DNA of 64,000 bases from Brevundimonas subvibrioides (lineage in GTDB: Bacteria; Pseudomonadota; Alphaproteobacteria; Caulobacterales; Caulobacteraceae): NCBI RefSeq assembly GCF_027271155.1, contig NZ_CP114542.1:1612001-1676000 (forward strand), written 5' to 3'. Below are positions 17,900 through 27,400 of the stretch, in pieces. The translations under genes and the position numbers were made by a program. Positions within the stretch are counted from its first letter, which is position 1, and each line of letters begins with the position of its first letter. Below the pieces are notes generated by a model. The model was not told where the DNA came from. It worked only from the letters and a program-made list of their open reading frames with translations, and did no database searches.

Positions 17900-18760
17900 T
17901 CAGGACTGCGTCAACCAGTCGTAGATTTCGTTCCACAGGGGCTCCATGCCGCGGCGGAACGCGCCCTCGTGGCCGATGCGGGGGACGCCCTGCCCGGCAG
18001 GCGTGCGCACGATCAGATCGGACGGGGCATGGGGATAGACCTTCAGCATGTCGGCCCCCGTCACGGGGTTGGCGATCGGGTCGTCGGTGAAGATCCATGA
18101 CCGGATCGGGGCCGTGACCTCGGCGAAATGGTTGGGCTGCAACTCGCCCGACAGGCGCGTGGCGAAATAGTCCGGATCATGGCACCAGCGACGCCAGGGG
18201 ATGAAGACGCCGCGCGGCAGGTCGGCGCCGCGCCACAGCTTCCCGCCCTTGATATAGCCGTGCCGGGCGAGGCTGAGGGGGCCGTAGATCCACCAGAAGA
18301 ACAGCTCGGTCGGATTGTAGTGGACCGGATGCTTGCGCCAGTAGCCCGAGCCCACGGCGACAAAGGCATGGCGGGCGATCCTGGCATGGTTCGGCATGAA
18401 GCCGGCGAAATGGCCGCCGACGCTGTGGCCGACATGGACCACGGGTAGCCCCGGTGCGGCCGCGATCAGGGCGTCAAGCGCGGCGGGCATGTCGAGACGC
18501 CCCCAATCCTCATAGGTCATCTGCATGGCGGCGAGATCGTCGGGTCGGGAGGCCCCCATGCCCCGCATGTCATGGGTCAGGACGATGGCACCCCGGCCGG
18601 CGAGGTGGCGGGCGAACCGCTCGTAGAAGCCTTTTGGAAACCCTGTGCCGGAGGTCACCAGCACCGCATGGGTCGGTGCCGCGCCCGCGAACAGCCTCGC
18701 CGGCAGACGGTAGCCGTCTCTGGCGACCGCAATGACGTCTTGCACGCTGAGCTCCGACAC
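17900..18760 (-). CDS. alpha/beta hydrolase (serine hydrolase)
   Basis: The 286-residue cytoplasmic protein shows the alpha/beta-hydrolase nucleophile elbow GHSVGG with Ser113. An oxyanion-hole region lies around SGTGFPKG (38-44), a likely acid residue is in WIFTDDPI, and the catalytic His is in RIGHEGAF near the C-terminus. There is no signal peptide. The Trp-rich insert around residues 145-175 probably forms a lid. It resembles proteins annotated as predicted esterases or lipases; the substrate is unknown. Starts at ATG 18760. Confidence 0.82.
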   Translation of the reverse strand: MSELSVQDVIAVARDGYRLPARLFAGAAPTHAVLVTSGTGFPKGFYERFARHLAGRGAIVLTHDMRGMGASRPDDLAAMQMTYEDWGRLDMPAALDALIAAAPGLPVVHVGHSVGGHFAGFMPNHARIARHAFVAVGSGYWRKHPVHYNPTELFFWWIYGPLSLARHGYIKGGKLWRGADLPRGVFIPWRRWCHDPDYFATRLSGELQPNHFAEVTAPIRSWIFTDDPIANPVTGADMLKVYPHAPSDLIVRTPAGQGVPRIGHEGAFRRGMEPLWNEIYDWLTQS

Positions 18761-18820
18761 GGCCGCCTCCGGGGTCCGTCCTTTATGGAAACGAAGCTTG
18801 CATGGTGACGTCGCGGAAGG

Positions 18821-19162
18821 TCAAGAGGCCTGGGCATAGGCGCGGGAGACCCGCTTCGGCACGACCTTCAGCCACCGCTTCTCCAGCGTCTTGCGCAGCC
18901 AGACGGGATCGACGGTCGCCAGTCGGGCGAGGACGACCGGATAGCCGCGATAGTGGTCGGTGATGTGGAAGGTCTCAGGCTCGGCCTCCATCAACAGGTC
19001 GCGATGGTCGAGGCTGTCGACATACACGACCACGCTGTCGTCCTCGGCCCGCAGGCGCGTGAAGAACTTTCCGGCCGCCTTCCAGGACGGCATGCCGTAG
19101 GACGTTCCGCTTTGGGTTTCCGGGAAGGTCAGGATCATGGCGTGGAGTTCGGACGGGGTCAT
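18821..19162 (-). CDS. MmcQ/YjbR family protein
   Basis: The 113-residue protein matches the MmcQ/YjbR family, small cytoplasmic proteins with a CyaY-like fold proposed to bind DNA. Typical features are ETQSGTSYGMPSWK at the N-terminus, FFTRLRAEDDSVVVYVD in the middle and LEKRWLKVVPKRV at the C-terminus. The biological role is not established. It is transcribed toward the hydrolase gene and is divergent from the flavin reductase gene. Confidence 0.85.
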   Translation of the reverse strand: MTPSELHAMILTFPETQSGTSYGMPSWKAAGKFFTRLRAEDDSVVVYVDSLDHRDLLMEAEPETFHITDHYRGYPVVLARLATVDPVWLRKTLEKRWLKVVPKRVSRAYAQAS

Positions 19163-19258
19163 GCCGTCAGCCTAGACGCAGTCGGCGTACGACGAAATAT
19201 ATGCCGCGCCGGCGACGGCCCGGTTGCCTCGCGGGCGAGGCTCGCCTAGGTCCGGAAA

Positions 19259-19765
19259 GTGAGCCTTGAACCCCTGTCCGAAGAAGCGGTCCGCCAGGCG
19301 GACGTGTCCGCGTATCGCCGCGCGCTCGGCGCGTTCGCGACCGGCGTCTGCGTCGTGACGGCCGACAGCGAGGCGGGACCGCTGGGGATCACGATCAACT
19401 CGTTCACCTCCGTCTCGCTGACACCGCGGCTGGTGCTGTGGTGCCTCGACGAGAAGTCGGAGCGGTGGGCGCCGTTCTCGGCCGCCGAGGCCTTTTCCAT
19501 CCATGTACTGGATGCCCGGTCGCAGGCCCTGTCGAATCGTTTCGCCCGGGGCGTCGGCCTGCTGTCCGACGGTGAGTTCCTGAGGGTCGGAAACGCTCCG
19601 CCGCGCCTGTCGGGGGCCGTCGCGCGGTTCGACTGCCGGACCTATCAGCGGGTGCAGATGGGCGACCACATGACCATCGTCGGCGAAGTCGAAGGCTTCG
19701 AGGCCAGCGACGGCCCGACCCTGACCTATTTCCGGGGACGGTACGGCACGACGGGGGACGCATGA
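19259..19765 (+). CDS. flavin reductase family protein (FMN-binding split barrel)
   Basis: The 168-residue protein has the flavin-reductase-like split barrel. Characteristic segments are YRRALGAFATGVCVVTA, then GITINSFTSVSLTPRLVLWCLDEKS, with the flavin contacts, and GDHMTIVGEVEGF near the C-terminus. Such proteins reduce FMN or FAD with NAD(P)H, often to feed a partner monooxygenase; none is adjacent. It starts at a GTG (19259) because no ATG lies in range. Its stop overlaps the next gene's ATG (ATGA), so it is coupled to the 3-hydroxyacid dehydrogenase. A possible remote client is the flavin-dependent halogenase at about 26 kb, but nothing in the sequence shows that. Confidence 0.9.
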   Translation: MSLEPLSEEAVRQADVSAYRRALGAFATGVCVVTADSEAGPLGITINSFTSVSLTPRLVLWCLDEKSERWAPFSAAEAFSIHVLDARSQALSNRFARGVGLLSDGEFLRVGNAPPRLSGAVARFDCRTYQRVQMGDHMTIVGEVEGFEASDGPTLTYFRGRYGTTGDA

Positions 19766-20616
19766 AGATCGGTTTTGTCGGCCTGGGCGTCATGGGCGGC
19801 CCGATGGCGCGTCATCTGGTGGCGGCCGGCCACGATGTGGCGGGATACAACCGCTCGACCGACAAGGCGCTGGCATGGGCCAGGGCGCACGGCGGGCGGT
19901 TCGCCCCGACCGTGGCCGAGGCCGCCGAAGGGGCCGCGCTGCTGATCCTGTGCGTCGGCAAGGACGATGATGTGCGTCAGGTCGTGACCGAGGCGGTCGC
20001 GGTCCTGCCCCGGGGCGCGGTGGTCGTGGATCACACCACGACCTCGGCGAAGATCGCGCGCGAGATGGCGGCGCTGTGCGATGCGCACGGTCTGGCCTTC
20101 ATCGATGCGCCTGTGTCCGGCGGTCAGGCGGGCGCTGAGAACGGCCAGCTGAGCGTCATGGCGGGCGGAGACGCGGCGGCGCTGGAGACGGCGCGCCCGG
20201 CGGTCATGGCCTATTCGAAAGCCATCCAGCACATGGGTCCGTCGGGGTCCGGCCAGCTGACCAAGATGGTCAACCAGATCGCCATCGCGGGCGTGGTCCA
20301 GGGTCTGGCCGAGGCGGTGCATTTCGCCCAGGTCGCGGGGCTGGACACCGACGCGGCCTATGACGCCATCTCCAGGGGCGCGGCCCAGTCGTGGCAGATG
20401 GACAATCGCTGGAAGACGGCGGCCAGGGGCGAGTTCGCGTTCGGCTTCGCCGTCGACTGGATGCGAAAGGACCTGGGGCTGGTGCTGGACGAAGCGCGTG
20501 ACAACGGCGCGCGGCTGTCGCTGACGGCGCTGGTCGATCAGTTCTACGCAGAGGTCCAGGCCATGGGCGGGAACCGATGGGATACTTCGAGCCTGAAGGC
20601 TCGGCTCAAATCCTGA
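19762..20616 (+). CDS. NAD(P)-dependent beta-hydroxyacid dehydrogenase (3-hydroxyisobutyrate dehydrogenase family)
   Basis: The 284-residue protein has the Rossmann motif GFVGLGVMGGPMARHL (residues 4-19), the substrate loop DAPVSGGQAGAENG (115-128) and the catalytic Lys168 in GQLTKMVNQ. All are diagnostic of the beta-hydroxyacid dehydrogenase family, which covers 3-hydroxyisobutyrate, tartronate semialdehyde and related substrates. It is a distant paralogue of the enzyme at 30163-31071. Co-translation with a flavin reductase rather than with catabolic genes gives no substrate clue. Confidence 0.9.
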   Translation: MKIGFVGLGVMGGPMARHLVAAGHDVAGYNRSTDKALAWARAHGGRFAPTVAEAAEGAALLILCVGKDDDVRQVVTEAVAVLPRGAVVVDHTTTSAKIAREMAALCDAHGLAFIDAPVSGGQAGAENGQLSVMAGGDAAALETARPAVMAYSKAIQHMGPSGSGQLTKMVNQIAIAGVVQGLAEAVHFAQVAGLDTDAAYDAISRGAAQSWQMDNRWKTAARGEFAFGFAVDWMRKDLGLVLDEARDNGARLSLTALVDQFYAEVQAMGGNRWDTSSLKARLKS

Positions 20617-20619
20617 GGG

Positions 20620-21402
20620 TCAGCCCTGGCCGACCGGCCAGCCTACGGCTCTGAGTTCGGCTACCTTTGAGCGGGCGACCGGCGCCTCCAGTCCGTTGGC
20701 AAGCTTCAGGCGCAGGTTCCGACCGTCCTGAACGACGCCCTGTACGGCCTGTCGCGCCACCCACCATGAGCGATGGACCTGCATGCCCTCGATACCCTCG
20801 ACCTGTGCGATGGCGGTACGCAGGGGGGTCAGCACGAGAAAGGAGCCTTCGGGAGTATGGAGGCGGACGTAGTGGTCCTCCATCTGCAGACACAGAAGGT
20901 TTCGTCCCAGCCGGGCGGGCAGCCGGTCCAGAATGCGCGCTTCGGCCGTGCCAGTGGTCGCCTTCGGCGATTCAAGCGACGTCCTTCGGGCATGCGCTGC
21001 GACGTAGATTGCCAGGAAAATCGATTCGATCAGGAGGGTCTGCCCGTACCATTCATCCGGACGGACCGCCTCGCGGATGCCCGGCCAGAGGCCTGTGGCC
21101 ATGACGCGGGCGAACAGGCCGAGCGGACCCGTGATCACCATGGCTACGACAGGAACCCAGACCCATGCGGGGACCCGTCGCTGCCGGGCCAGGGGCCAGA
21201 CGAGGCGCACACTCGCGCCGATGACTACGCCGCTGACAAGACACAACGTCGTCCAGTAGCCGATGCGTATGGGCAGGGTGTCGTTGAAAAAGCTTCCGAA
21301 CGGTCCGACCGCGCCGAGGATCGCTCCGACCACGGTCCAGGCCGCGAGGTCGATCGCCCAGGCGCGCGATGTGTTGATAGGACGGATCGTCGCAACGTTC
21401 AT
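20620..21402 (-). CDS. membrane-anchored LytTR-family transcriptional regulator
   Basis: The 260-residue protein has about four hydrophobic segments in residues 15-150, followed by a C-terminal LytTR DNA-binding domain (about 165-260) containing LLCLQMEDHYVRLHT, LTPLRTAIAQVEGIEG and QVHRSWWVA. This membrane-plus-LytTR layout, without a receiver domain, is common in Caulobacterales and suggests a regulator that senses something at the membrane. The ATG at 21402 begins just before the first helix; longer frames add only basic low-complexity sequence. It converges with the dehydrogenase gene and is divergent from the exported hydrolase, which may be a target, though no operator is evident. Confidence 0.88.
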   Translation of the reverse strand: MNVATIRPINTSRAWAIDLAAWTVVGAILGAVGPFGSFFNDTLPIRIGYWTTLCLVSGVVIGASVRLVWPLARQRRVPAWVWVPVVAMVITGPLGLFARVMATGLWPGIREAVRPDEWYGQTLLIESIFLAIYVAAHARRTSLESPKATTGTAEARILDRLPARLGRNLLCLQMEDHYVRLHTPEGSFLVLTPLRTAIAQVEGIEGMQVHRSWWVARQAVQGVVQDGRNLRLKLANGLEAPVARSKVAELRAVGWPVGQG

Positions 21403-21536
21403 GGCAAGACTATAGCGACGGCGGCCACAAGCGGAACCGTTCGCCGTGCCGCGAACCCATTCGCCCATTCGCGAAACCGGGCTGGCGGCCGGCACGGAGC
21501 GGCGGGCAGGAGAGGTCATCCAACCCGGAGACATTC

Positions 21537-22487
21537 ATGCAAATCCCCGCGCCGCTCGTGCGATTCCTGTGCAACCTGGCCGCCTTCGCCGTGATCGGAG
21601 TGCTGCCTGTGGCGGCGCGCGCGCAGGACGATGCGCCCGACGAGATCATTCATTTCGTTGGTCCGGGCGGCGAGATGATCGAGGGCGGCGTCTGGCTGCC
21701 GACGAACGTCGCCGACGGCTCGCCTCACCCGCTTGTCGTCATCTCGCACGGCAACAGTGGTTGGTATCGGGGCCATTCGGATACAGCCCAGTCTCTGACC
21801 GAGGCCGGCTTCGTCGTCGCAGCCCTGACTCATCCCGGCGACAGTTTCCGCGACCAGAGCCGCGGGCTTCGACTGACCGGACGCGCGCCGCAACTCAGCG
21901 CGCTGATCGATTACATGACCGAGACCTGGACCGGTCGGGTGGAAGTCGACAAAGAGCGGATCGGTGCCTTCGGGTTTTCAGCGGGGGGGTTCACGGTAAC
22001 ATCGATCATCGGCGGGGTATCAGACGCTGGGGCGATTGCGGCGCATTGCGTAGCTCAGCCGGAGGTGTTCGCCTGTCGGCTGGTCGCGATGTACGGAGGC
22101 CTTGACCGGGCGAACTGGCACCCCGAAACGCATGATCCGCGCGTCAAGGCGGCCGTCATCGCCGCGCCGGCGTTCGGCCTTTCGTTCACCGACGCGAGCC
22201 TGGCCTCGGTCACCGTGCCCGTGCAGCTGTGGCAAGCCGCCGACGATCAGATCCTGCCGTCGCCTTACAATGTGGAGCCAGTGCGCGACCGGATCGGCGG
22301 GACGGTCGAGTATCACCGCGTCGAGAATGCCGGTCACTATGACTTTCTGACGCCGTGCTCGCAGGAGATGAGGGTGGCCATGCCCCAACTGTGTACGTCG
22401 GCGCCCGGCTTTGATCGCGCGGCGTTCAAGGTCACGTTCAACGCAGAGGTCGTGCGCTTCTTCACTGAGGCCTTGGGCGAGCCCTAG
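21537..22487 (+). CDS. exported alpha/beta hydrolase (dienelactone hydrolase / lipase-like)
   Basis: The 316-residue protein has a signal peptide (hydrophobic core about residues 10-24, cleavage after ARAQ near 30) and a serine hydrolase domain. Visible elements are SHGNSG (70-75, oxyanion region), the nucleophile elbow GFSAGG with Ser148, an acid residue in AADDQI and the His in AGHYDF. Two late Cys residues (SSBond candidates around PCSQ and QLCTS) fit a periplasmic location. The ATG follows a GGAG site. It resembles predicted dienelactone hydrolases or acetylhydrolases; the substrate is unknown. It overlaps the cyclophilin gene by four bases, tail to tail. Confidence 0.85.
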   Translation: MQIPAPLVRFLCNLAAFAVIGVLPVAARAQDDAPDEIIHFVGPGGEMIEGGVWLPTNVADGSPHPLVVISHGNSGWYRGHSDTAQSLTEAGFVVAALTHPGDSFRDQSRGLRLTGRAPQLSALIDYMTETWTGRVEVDKERIGAFGFSAGGFTVTSIIGGVSDAGAIAAHCVAQPEVFACRLVAMYGGLDRANWHPETHDPRVKAAVIAAPAFGLSFTDASLASVTVPVQLWQAADDQILPSPYNVEPVRDRIGGTVEYHRVENAGHYDFLTPCSQEMRVAMPQLCTSAPGFDRAAFKVTFNAEVVRFFTEALGEP

Positions 22488-23092
22488 GGCATTGCCCGTG
22501 AGGCCTTGAGGATCACGATCTTCGGGTCCAGCATCTGGCCGCGCAGGAACCCTTCGCCCTCGGTCGGCGAGGTCGGCGACGTCAGGATGGTGCGCACCAC
22601 GTCCATGCCCTCGACCACCCGGCCGAACACGGCGAAGCCATCGGGATCGACCGAGAAGGGTCGGCCTGCGTCGTAGGACGGCGTGGGGCCGACGGAGATG
22701 AAGAAATCGCCGGTTGCCGTGCCCGGCGCGTAGCGGGCCATGGATACTGCGCCGTCGATGTGGCTGAGGCCCGTGACGGTCGTCGGCTCGTGGGTGATGG
22801 GCGGCAGGACGCGGTCGGGGTCATTGTTCACCCCGCCCTGGACCAGACCGGCCCCGGGTGCCGCCTGCATCGCGCGGTAGAAGGTGGTGCCGTCCAGGCG
22901 GTGCTCGTCCACATAGCGCAGGAAGTTGGCGGCGGTGATTGGTGCCTTGACGACCTCGACCTCGATGACGATGCGGCCCGCCGAGGTCTCCATCTGCACG
23001 CGGGGCAGGGGAGTCGAAGCGTCCTGTGCGATGGCGAGGGCCGGCCAGAGGAGGGCGGTGACGAGGGCGAGAAAGGCGCGACGAACCATCAT
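22484..23092 (-). CDS. exported peptidyl-prolyl cis-trans isomerase (cyclophilin type)
   Basis: The 202-residue protein has a signal peptide (residues 1-22, cleaving after AIAQ) and a cyclophilin domain including VEVVKAPITAANFLRYV, LDGTTFYRA, GAVSMAR, GDFFISVG and FAVFGRVVEGMDVV. The canonical catalytic Arg of FHRV-type cyclophilins is represented by FYRA, a common bacterial variant. It probably assists protein folding in the periplasm. Its ATG overlaps the stop of hemB (ATGA), which couples an envelope chaperone to haem synthesis with no obvious logic beyond gene packing. Confidence 0.92.
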   Translation of the reverse strand: MMVRRAFLALVTALLWPALAIAQDASTPLPRVQMETSAGRIVIEVEVVKAPITAANFLRYVDEHRLDGTTFYRAMQAAPGAGLVQGGVNNDPDRVLPPITHEPTTVTGLSHIDGAVSMARYAPGTATGDFFISVGPTPSYDAGRPFSVDPDGFAVFGRVVEGMDVVRTILTSPTSPTEGEGFLRGQMLDPKIVILKASRAMP

Positions 23093-24090
23093 CCCAGCAG
23101 ACGCGCAGCCTTGGGTGCGAAATAGCTGAGTACTCCGGCGCAGCCCGCGCGTTTGAAGCCGTGCAGGGTCTCCAGGATGGCGCGGTCCTCGTCCAGCCAG
23201 CCGTTGGCGATGGAGGCCTGCATCATCGCGTACTCACCGCTGACCTGATAGGCGAAGGTCGGCAGTCTGAAGGTCTCGGAGACCGCACGGACGATGTCGA
23301 GATAGGGCATGCCCGGCTTGACCATGACCATGTCGGCCCCCTCGGCGACGTCCATGGCGACCTCTTTCAGCGCCTCGTCGGCGTTGGCGTAATCCATTTG
23401 ATAGGTCTTCTTGTCGCCGCTGAGCTGCTTTGCGGAACCGACCGCATCGCGATACGGGCCGTAGAAGGCCGAGGCGAATTTGGCCGCATAGGACAGGATC
23501 AGGGTGTCGTGGAAGCCGTTGGCCTCCAGCGCCTCGCGGATGGCCTGGACCCGACCGTCCATCATGTCGGAGGGGGCTACGACGTCGGCCCCGGCATGGG
23601 CATGGATGAAGGCCTGTTCTGCGAGACGCTCCAGCGTCGTGTCGTTGACAATCCGGCCGTCCTCCAGCACCCCGTCGTGGCCGTGGTCGGTGTAGCAGTC
23701 CAGCGCCACGTCGGTCATGACGCCCACCTCCGGGGCCGCGTCCTTGATGGCGCGGATGCAGTCGGGCACCAGGCCGTCCGGGTCGGTGGCGCGGGTGCCG
23801 ACGCTGTCCTTCAGCGACGGATCGACGTTGGGAAACAGGGCGACCATGGGAATGCCCAGATCGCGGGCCTCGACAGCGGCGGCGGCCGCGGCCTTCGGCG
23901 ACAGGCGGAAGACGCCGGGCATGGAGGCGACGGGGATGCGATCCTCGGCACCGTCGTGGATGATCAGGGGCCAGACCAGATCGGACGGCGTCAGGGTCGT
24001 CTCGGCGACCAGACGGCGGATCCAGGGCTGGCTGCGCAGGCGACGCGGGCGGGCGAGTGGATAGGGGGCGGGCGCGAAGGGCAGGGTCAT
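23089..24090 (-). CDS. hemB: delta-aminolevulinic acid dehydratase (porphobilinogen synthase)
   Basis: HemB condenses two 5-aminolevulinates to porphobilinogen. The 333-residue protein has both active-site lysines, Lys204 in SYAAKFASAFYGP and the Schiff-base Lys258 in MVKPGMPYLD. The metal loop reads DVALDCYTDHGHDG (127-140): Asp replaces two of the three zinc cysteines, as in magnesium-dependent enzymes, although one Cys remains. The ATG at 24090 begins the usual N-terminal arm. hemA, the preceding step, is about 7 kb away, so haem genes are near but not in one operon. Confidence 0.96.
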   Translation of the reverse strand: MTLPFAPAPYPLARPRRLRSQPWIRRLVAETTLTPSDLVWPLIIHDGAEDRIPVASMPGVFRLSPKAAAAAAVEARDLGIPMVALFPNVDPSLKDSVGTRATDPDGLVPDCIRAIKDAAPEVGVMTDVALDCYTDHGHDGVLEDGRIVNDTTLERLAEQAFIHAHAGADVVAPSDMMDGRVQAIREALEANGFHDTLILSYAAKFASAFYGPYRDAVGSAKQLSGDKKTYQMDYANADEALKEVAMDVAEGADMVMVKPGMPYLDIVRAVSETFRLPTFAYQVSGEYAMMQASIANGWLDEDRAILETLHGFKRAGCAGVLSYFAPKAARLLG

Positions 24091-24105
24091 GTCTCCCCTT
24101 AGCGT

Positions 24106-24126
24106 CCTTCTCCCGAGGGGAGAAGG
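24106..24126. repeat. short perfect inverted repeat upstream of hemB
   Basis: The segment has nine-base arms CCTTCTCCC and GGGAGAAGG around a three-base loop. It lies in the 234-base gap between the divergent hemB and acyl-CoA dehydrogenase genes. It is the leading part of the longer repetitive intergenic sequence that continues to about 24284. It has no T-run and is not a convincing terminator. Confidence 0.6.
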
Positions 24127-24211
24127 TGGTGGCCCCGGTCCGATCCTTGATCGGCGGCAGGACAGGCTCAGAGGACGGATGAGGGGTCATGCCCTGACCG
24201 GCCGCGACTGT

Positions 24212-24284
24212 AACCCCTCACCCTTTCGCGCCAGAACGAGCCCTGCGGGCCCGTGCGCTCAAGCCCTCTCCCGCCGGGAGAGGG
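24212..24284 (+). repeat. dispersed intergenic repeat, copy 1
   Basis: This 73-base unit begins AACCCCTCACCCTTTCGCGC and ends with CGCTCAAGCCCTCTCCC followed by GGGAGAGGG, so its right end is a hairpin with nine-base arms. Two further copies lie at 49837-49907 (inverted) and 49931-50006 (direct). The ends are conserved between copies while the centre differs. It lies 41 bases before the acyl-CoA dehydrogenase start. REP-like elements of this appearance are common between genes in Caulobacterales; mobility or function is unknown. Confidence 0.75.
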
Positions 24285-24324
24285 AAGCGGGTAAAGCGAG
24301 CAAAACGACCCTCCGGGAGACCCC

Positions 24325-25460
<1,136 letters not shown>

Positions 25461-25464
<4 letters not shown>

Positions 25465-25883
25465 GCGCTGCTCTGTTCGCCGCGCTGGCGCTGCTTGCCA
25501 GCCCCCAGTCCGTTGACGAGCCTCAGTGGATTTCCGGCCTCATCCTGGATCGGGACCCCGTCGCTGCTTTTCTGAGTTGGGACTTCTCGTCTGTGATTCT
25601 GCGCGCAAGTTGCCGCGAAGAAACGAGCGTGATCACCTACTATGGCGGTGGTCTCGTGCGGGATGACACCGCGAAGACGGCCCTGATCGTCGATGGGGTG
25701 TCATTCGAAATGCGACACATCGGCCCGGCGGAGTATGAGATTGATGAGGTTGGTCTTGCGGCTCTTGGAGGCGGAGAATGGATCGAACTGGATGCTCCAA
25801 ACGAGATGGGGGAGCCGTGGCATTTGGGGAGAGCGAGCGCCCTGAAGTCACTGGTGGCTAGCTGCAGGAACCATGCTCAATGA
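25461..25883 (+). CDS. exported small protein, hypothetical
   Basis: The 140-residue protein starts with a short hydrophobic segment (about residues 3-14) ending in an ASPQS-type site, so it may be exported. The rest is soluble, with two Cys residues (near 52 and 136). I do not recognise the family. It overlaps both neighbours by four bases (acyl-CoA dehydrogenase upstream, halogenase downstream) and so is translated as part of the cluster. Third-position GC looks lower than in the flanking genes, which may mean it arrived separately. Confidence 0.65.
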
Positions 25884-27400
25884 CCGAACCCATCAAATCG
25901 ATCCTGATCGTCGGCGGCGGCACGGCCGGCTGGATGGCGGCGGCGGCGATCAAGCGGTCCGTGGGGCCGAACGCGGAGGTGCGGCTGGTCGAGAGCGCGG
26001 ACATCGGCGTCGTCGGCGTCGGCGAGGCGACCGTGCCGACGATCAAGGACTTCAACGCCCTGATCGACCTCGATGAGGCCGAGTTCATGCGCGAGACCCG
26101 GGCGACGCTGAAGCTGGGGATTGAATTCAATGGTTGGGGCCGGAAGGACAGCGCCTATTTCCACCCGTTCGGCACCTATGGCGGCGGATCGACGCTGGGG
26201 GACTTTCCGGGGTCCTATTTCGCCATGCGCGAACAGGGCAGGGCGCTGAGTCTGGAGGCCTATTCGATCTGCGCCCATGCGGCGCGACGGGGCAGGGTCG
26301 GGGCGCGGTCGCCGGATCCCCGGTCGCCGCTGAGCGGGCTGCACACCGCCTATCATTTCGACTCGGTCCTGTATGGCCAGTATCTGAGGAAGGTCTGCGC
26401 CCGACGGGACATCGAGCGGATCGAGGGCGAGATCGTCGAGGTCGTCCAGCGGCCCGAGGACGGCTTCGTCGATCATGTGGTGCTGAAGGACGGCCGGACG
26501 CTGAAGGCCGACCTGTTCATCGACTGCACCGGTTTCCGCGGACTGCTGATCGAGGGCGCGCTGAAGGCCGGGTATGAGGACTGGTCCCACTGGCTGCCCA
26601 TGAACCGGGCCTGGGCGGTGCCGTGCGCGAAGGTGCGTGCGGTCGATCCCTATACCTCGTCCACGGCGCGCGATGCAGGCTGGCAGTGGCGCATCGCCCT
26701 GCAGCACCGGACCGGCAACGGCCATGTCTATTGCAGCGACTATGTCGACGACGATTCGGCGCGCGAGACCCTGCTGGCCAATCTGGACGGAGAGGCGCTG
26801 GCCGAGCCACGGCCGCTACGGTTCGTCACCGGGCGGCGCAAGACGCTGTGGGACAAGAACGTCGTGGCGCTGGGCCTGTCGTCGGGCTTCATCGAGCCGC
26901 TGGAGTCCACCAGCATCCATCTGGTGCAGGTCGGGATCTTCCGCCTGTTGCAGCACTGGCCGGATCTGGCGTTCAGCCAGACGAATACGAATGCCTATAA
27001 CCGCAGGCTGGTGCGCGAGATCGAGATGGTCCGGGATTTCGTGATCCTGCACTATCACGCGACCGACAGGGACGACACGCCGTTCTGGCGGTATGTGCGG
27101 GATATGCCGATCCCCGACAGCCTGGCCGAACGGGTCGAGCTGTTCCGGGACCGGGGTCTGATGTTCCAGGTCGGGGCCGACGAGTATTTCCAGCCGACAT
27201 CCTGGCTCGCGGTCATGTACGGGCAGGGGATCGTGCCCCGGACTCACAACCCGCTCTATGACTACCAGAACCCGGAACAGGTCGCGGCGGGACTGGAACA
27301 GTTGCGGCGCGGCTGGGCGGCGACGGCCGAGGCCCTGCCGACGCATGAGGCTTATCTGAAGGGCCATGGGATGTGGGCGATGGACCCGGTGGCGGCATGA
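25880..27400 (+). CDS. flavin-dependent tryptophan halogenase family protein
   Basis: The 506-residue protein is a full-length member of the PrnA/RebH-type flavin halogenases, which use reduced FAD, oxygen and halide to halogenate an electron-rich ring. Visible features: FAD motif GGGTAGWM (12-19), VGEATVPTI (47-55), the lysine that forms the halogenating species, Lys78 in RATLKLGIEF, the halogenase signature W268-x-W270-x-I272, and Glu342-Ser343 in IEPLESTS. The motif's usual Pro after Ile is Ala here. All key residues are present, so it should be active. Substrate is unknown: related Caulobacterales proteins act on or are linked to diverse aromatics. It is coupled at both ends to genes of valine-type catabolism. 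Confidence 0.9.
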   Translation: MTEPIKSILIVGGGTAGWMAAAAIKRSVGPNAEVRLVESADIGVVGVGEATVPTIKDFNALIDLDEAEFMRETRATLKLGIEFNGWGRKDSAYFHPFGTYGGGSTLGDFPGSYFAMREQGRALSLEAYSICAHAARRGRVGARSPDPRSPLSGLHTAYHFDSVLYGQYLRKVCARRDIERIEGEIVEVVQRPEDGFVDHVVLKDGRTLKADLFIDCTGFRGLLIEGALKAGYEDWSHWLPMNRAWAVPCAKVRAVDPYTSSTARDAGWQWRIALQHRTGNGHVYCSDYVDDDSARETLLANLDGEALAEPRPLRFVTGRRKTLWDKNVVALGLSSGFIEPLESTSIHLVQVGIFRLLQHWPDLAFSQTNTNAYNRRLVREIEMVRDFVILHYHATDRDDTPFWRYVRDMPIPDSLAERVELFRDRGLMFQVGADEYFQPTSWLAVMYGQGIVPRTHNPLYDYQNPEQVAAGLEQLRRGWAATAEALPTHEAYLKGHGMWAMDPVAA

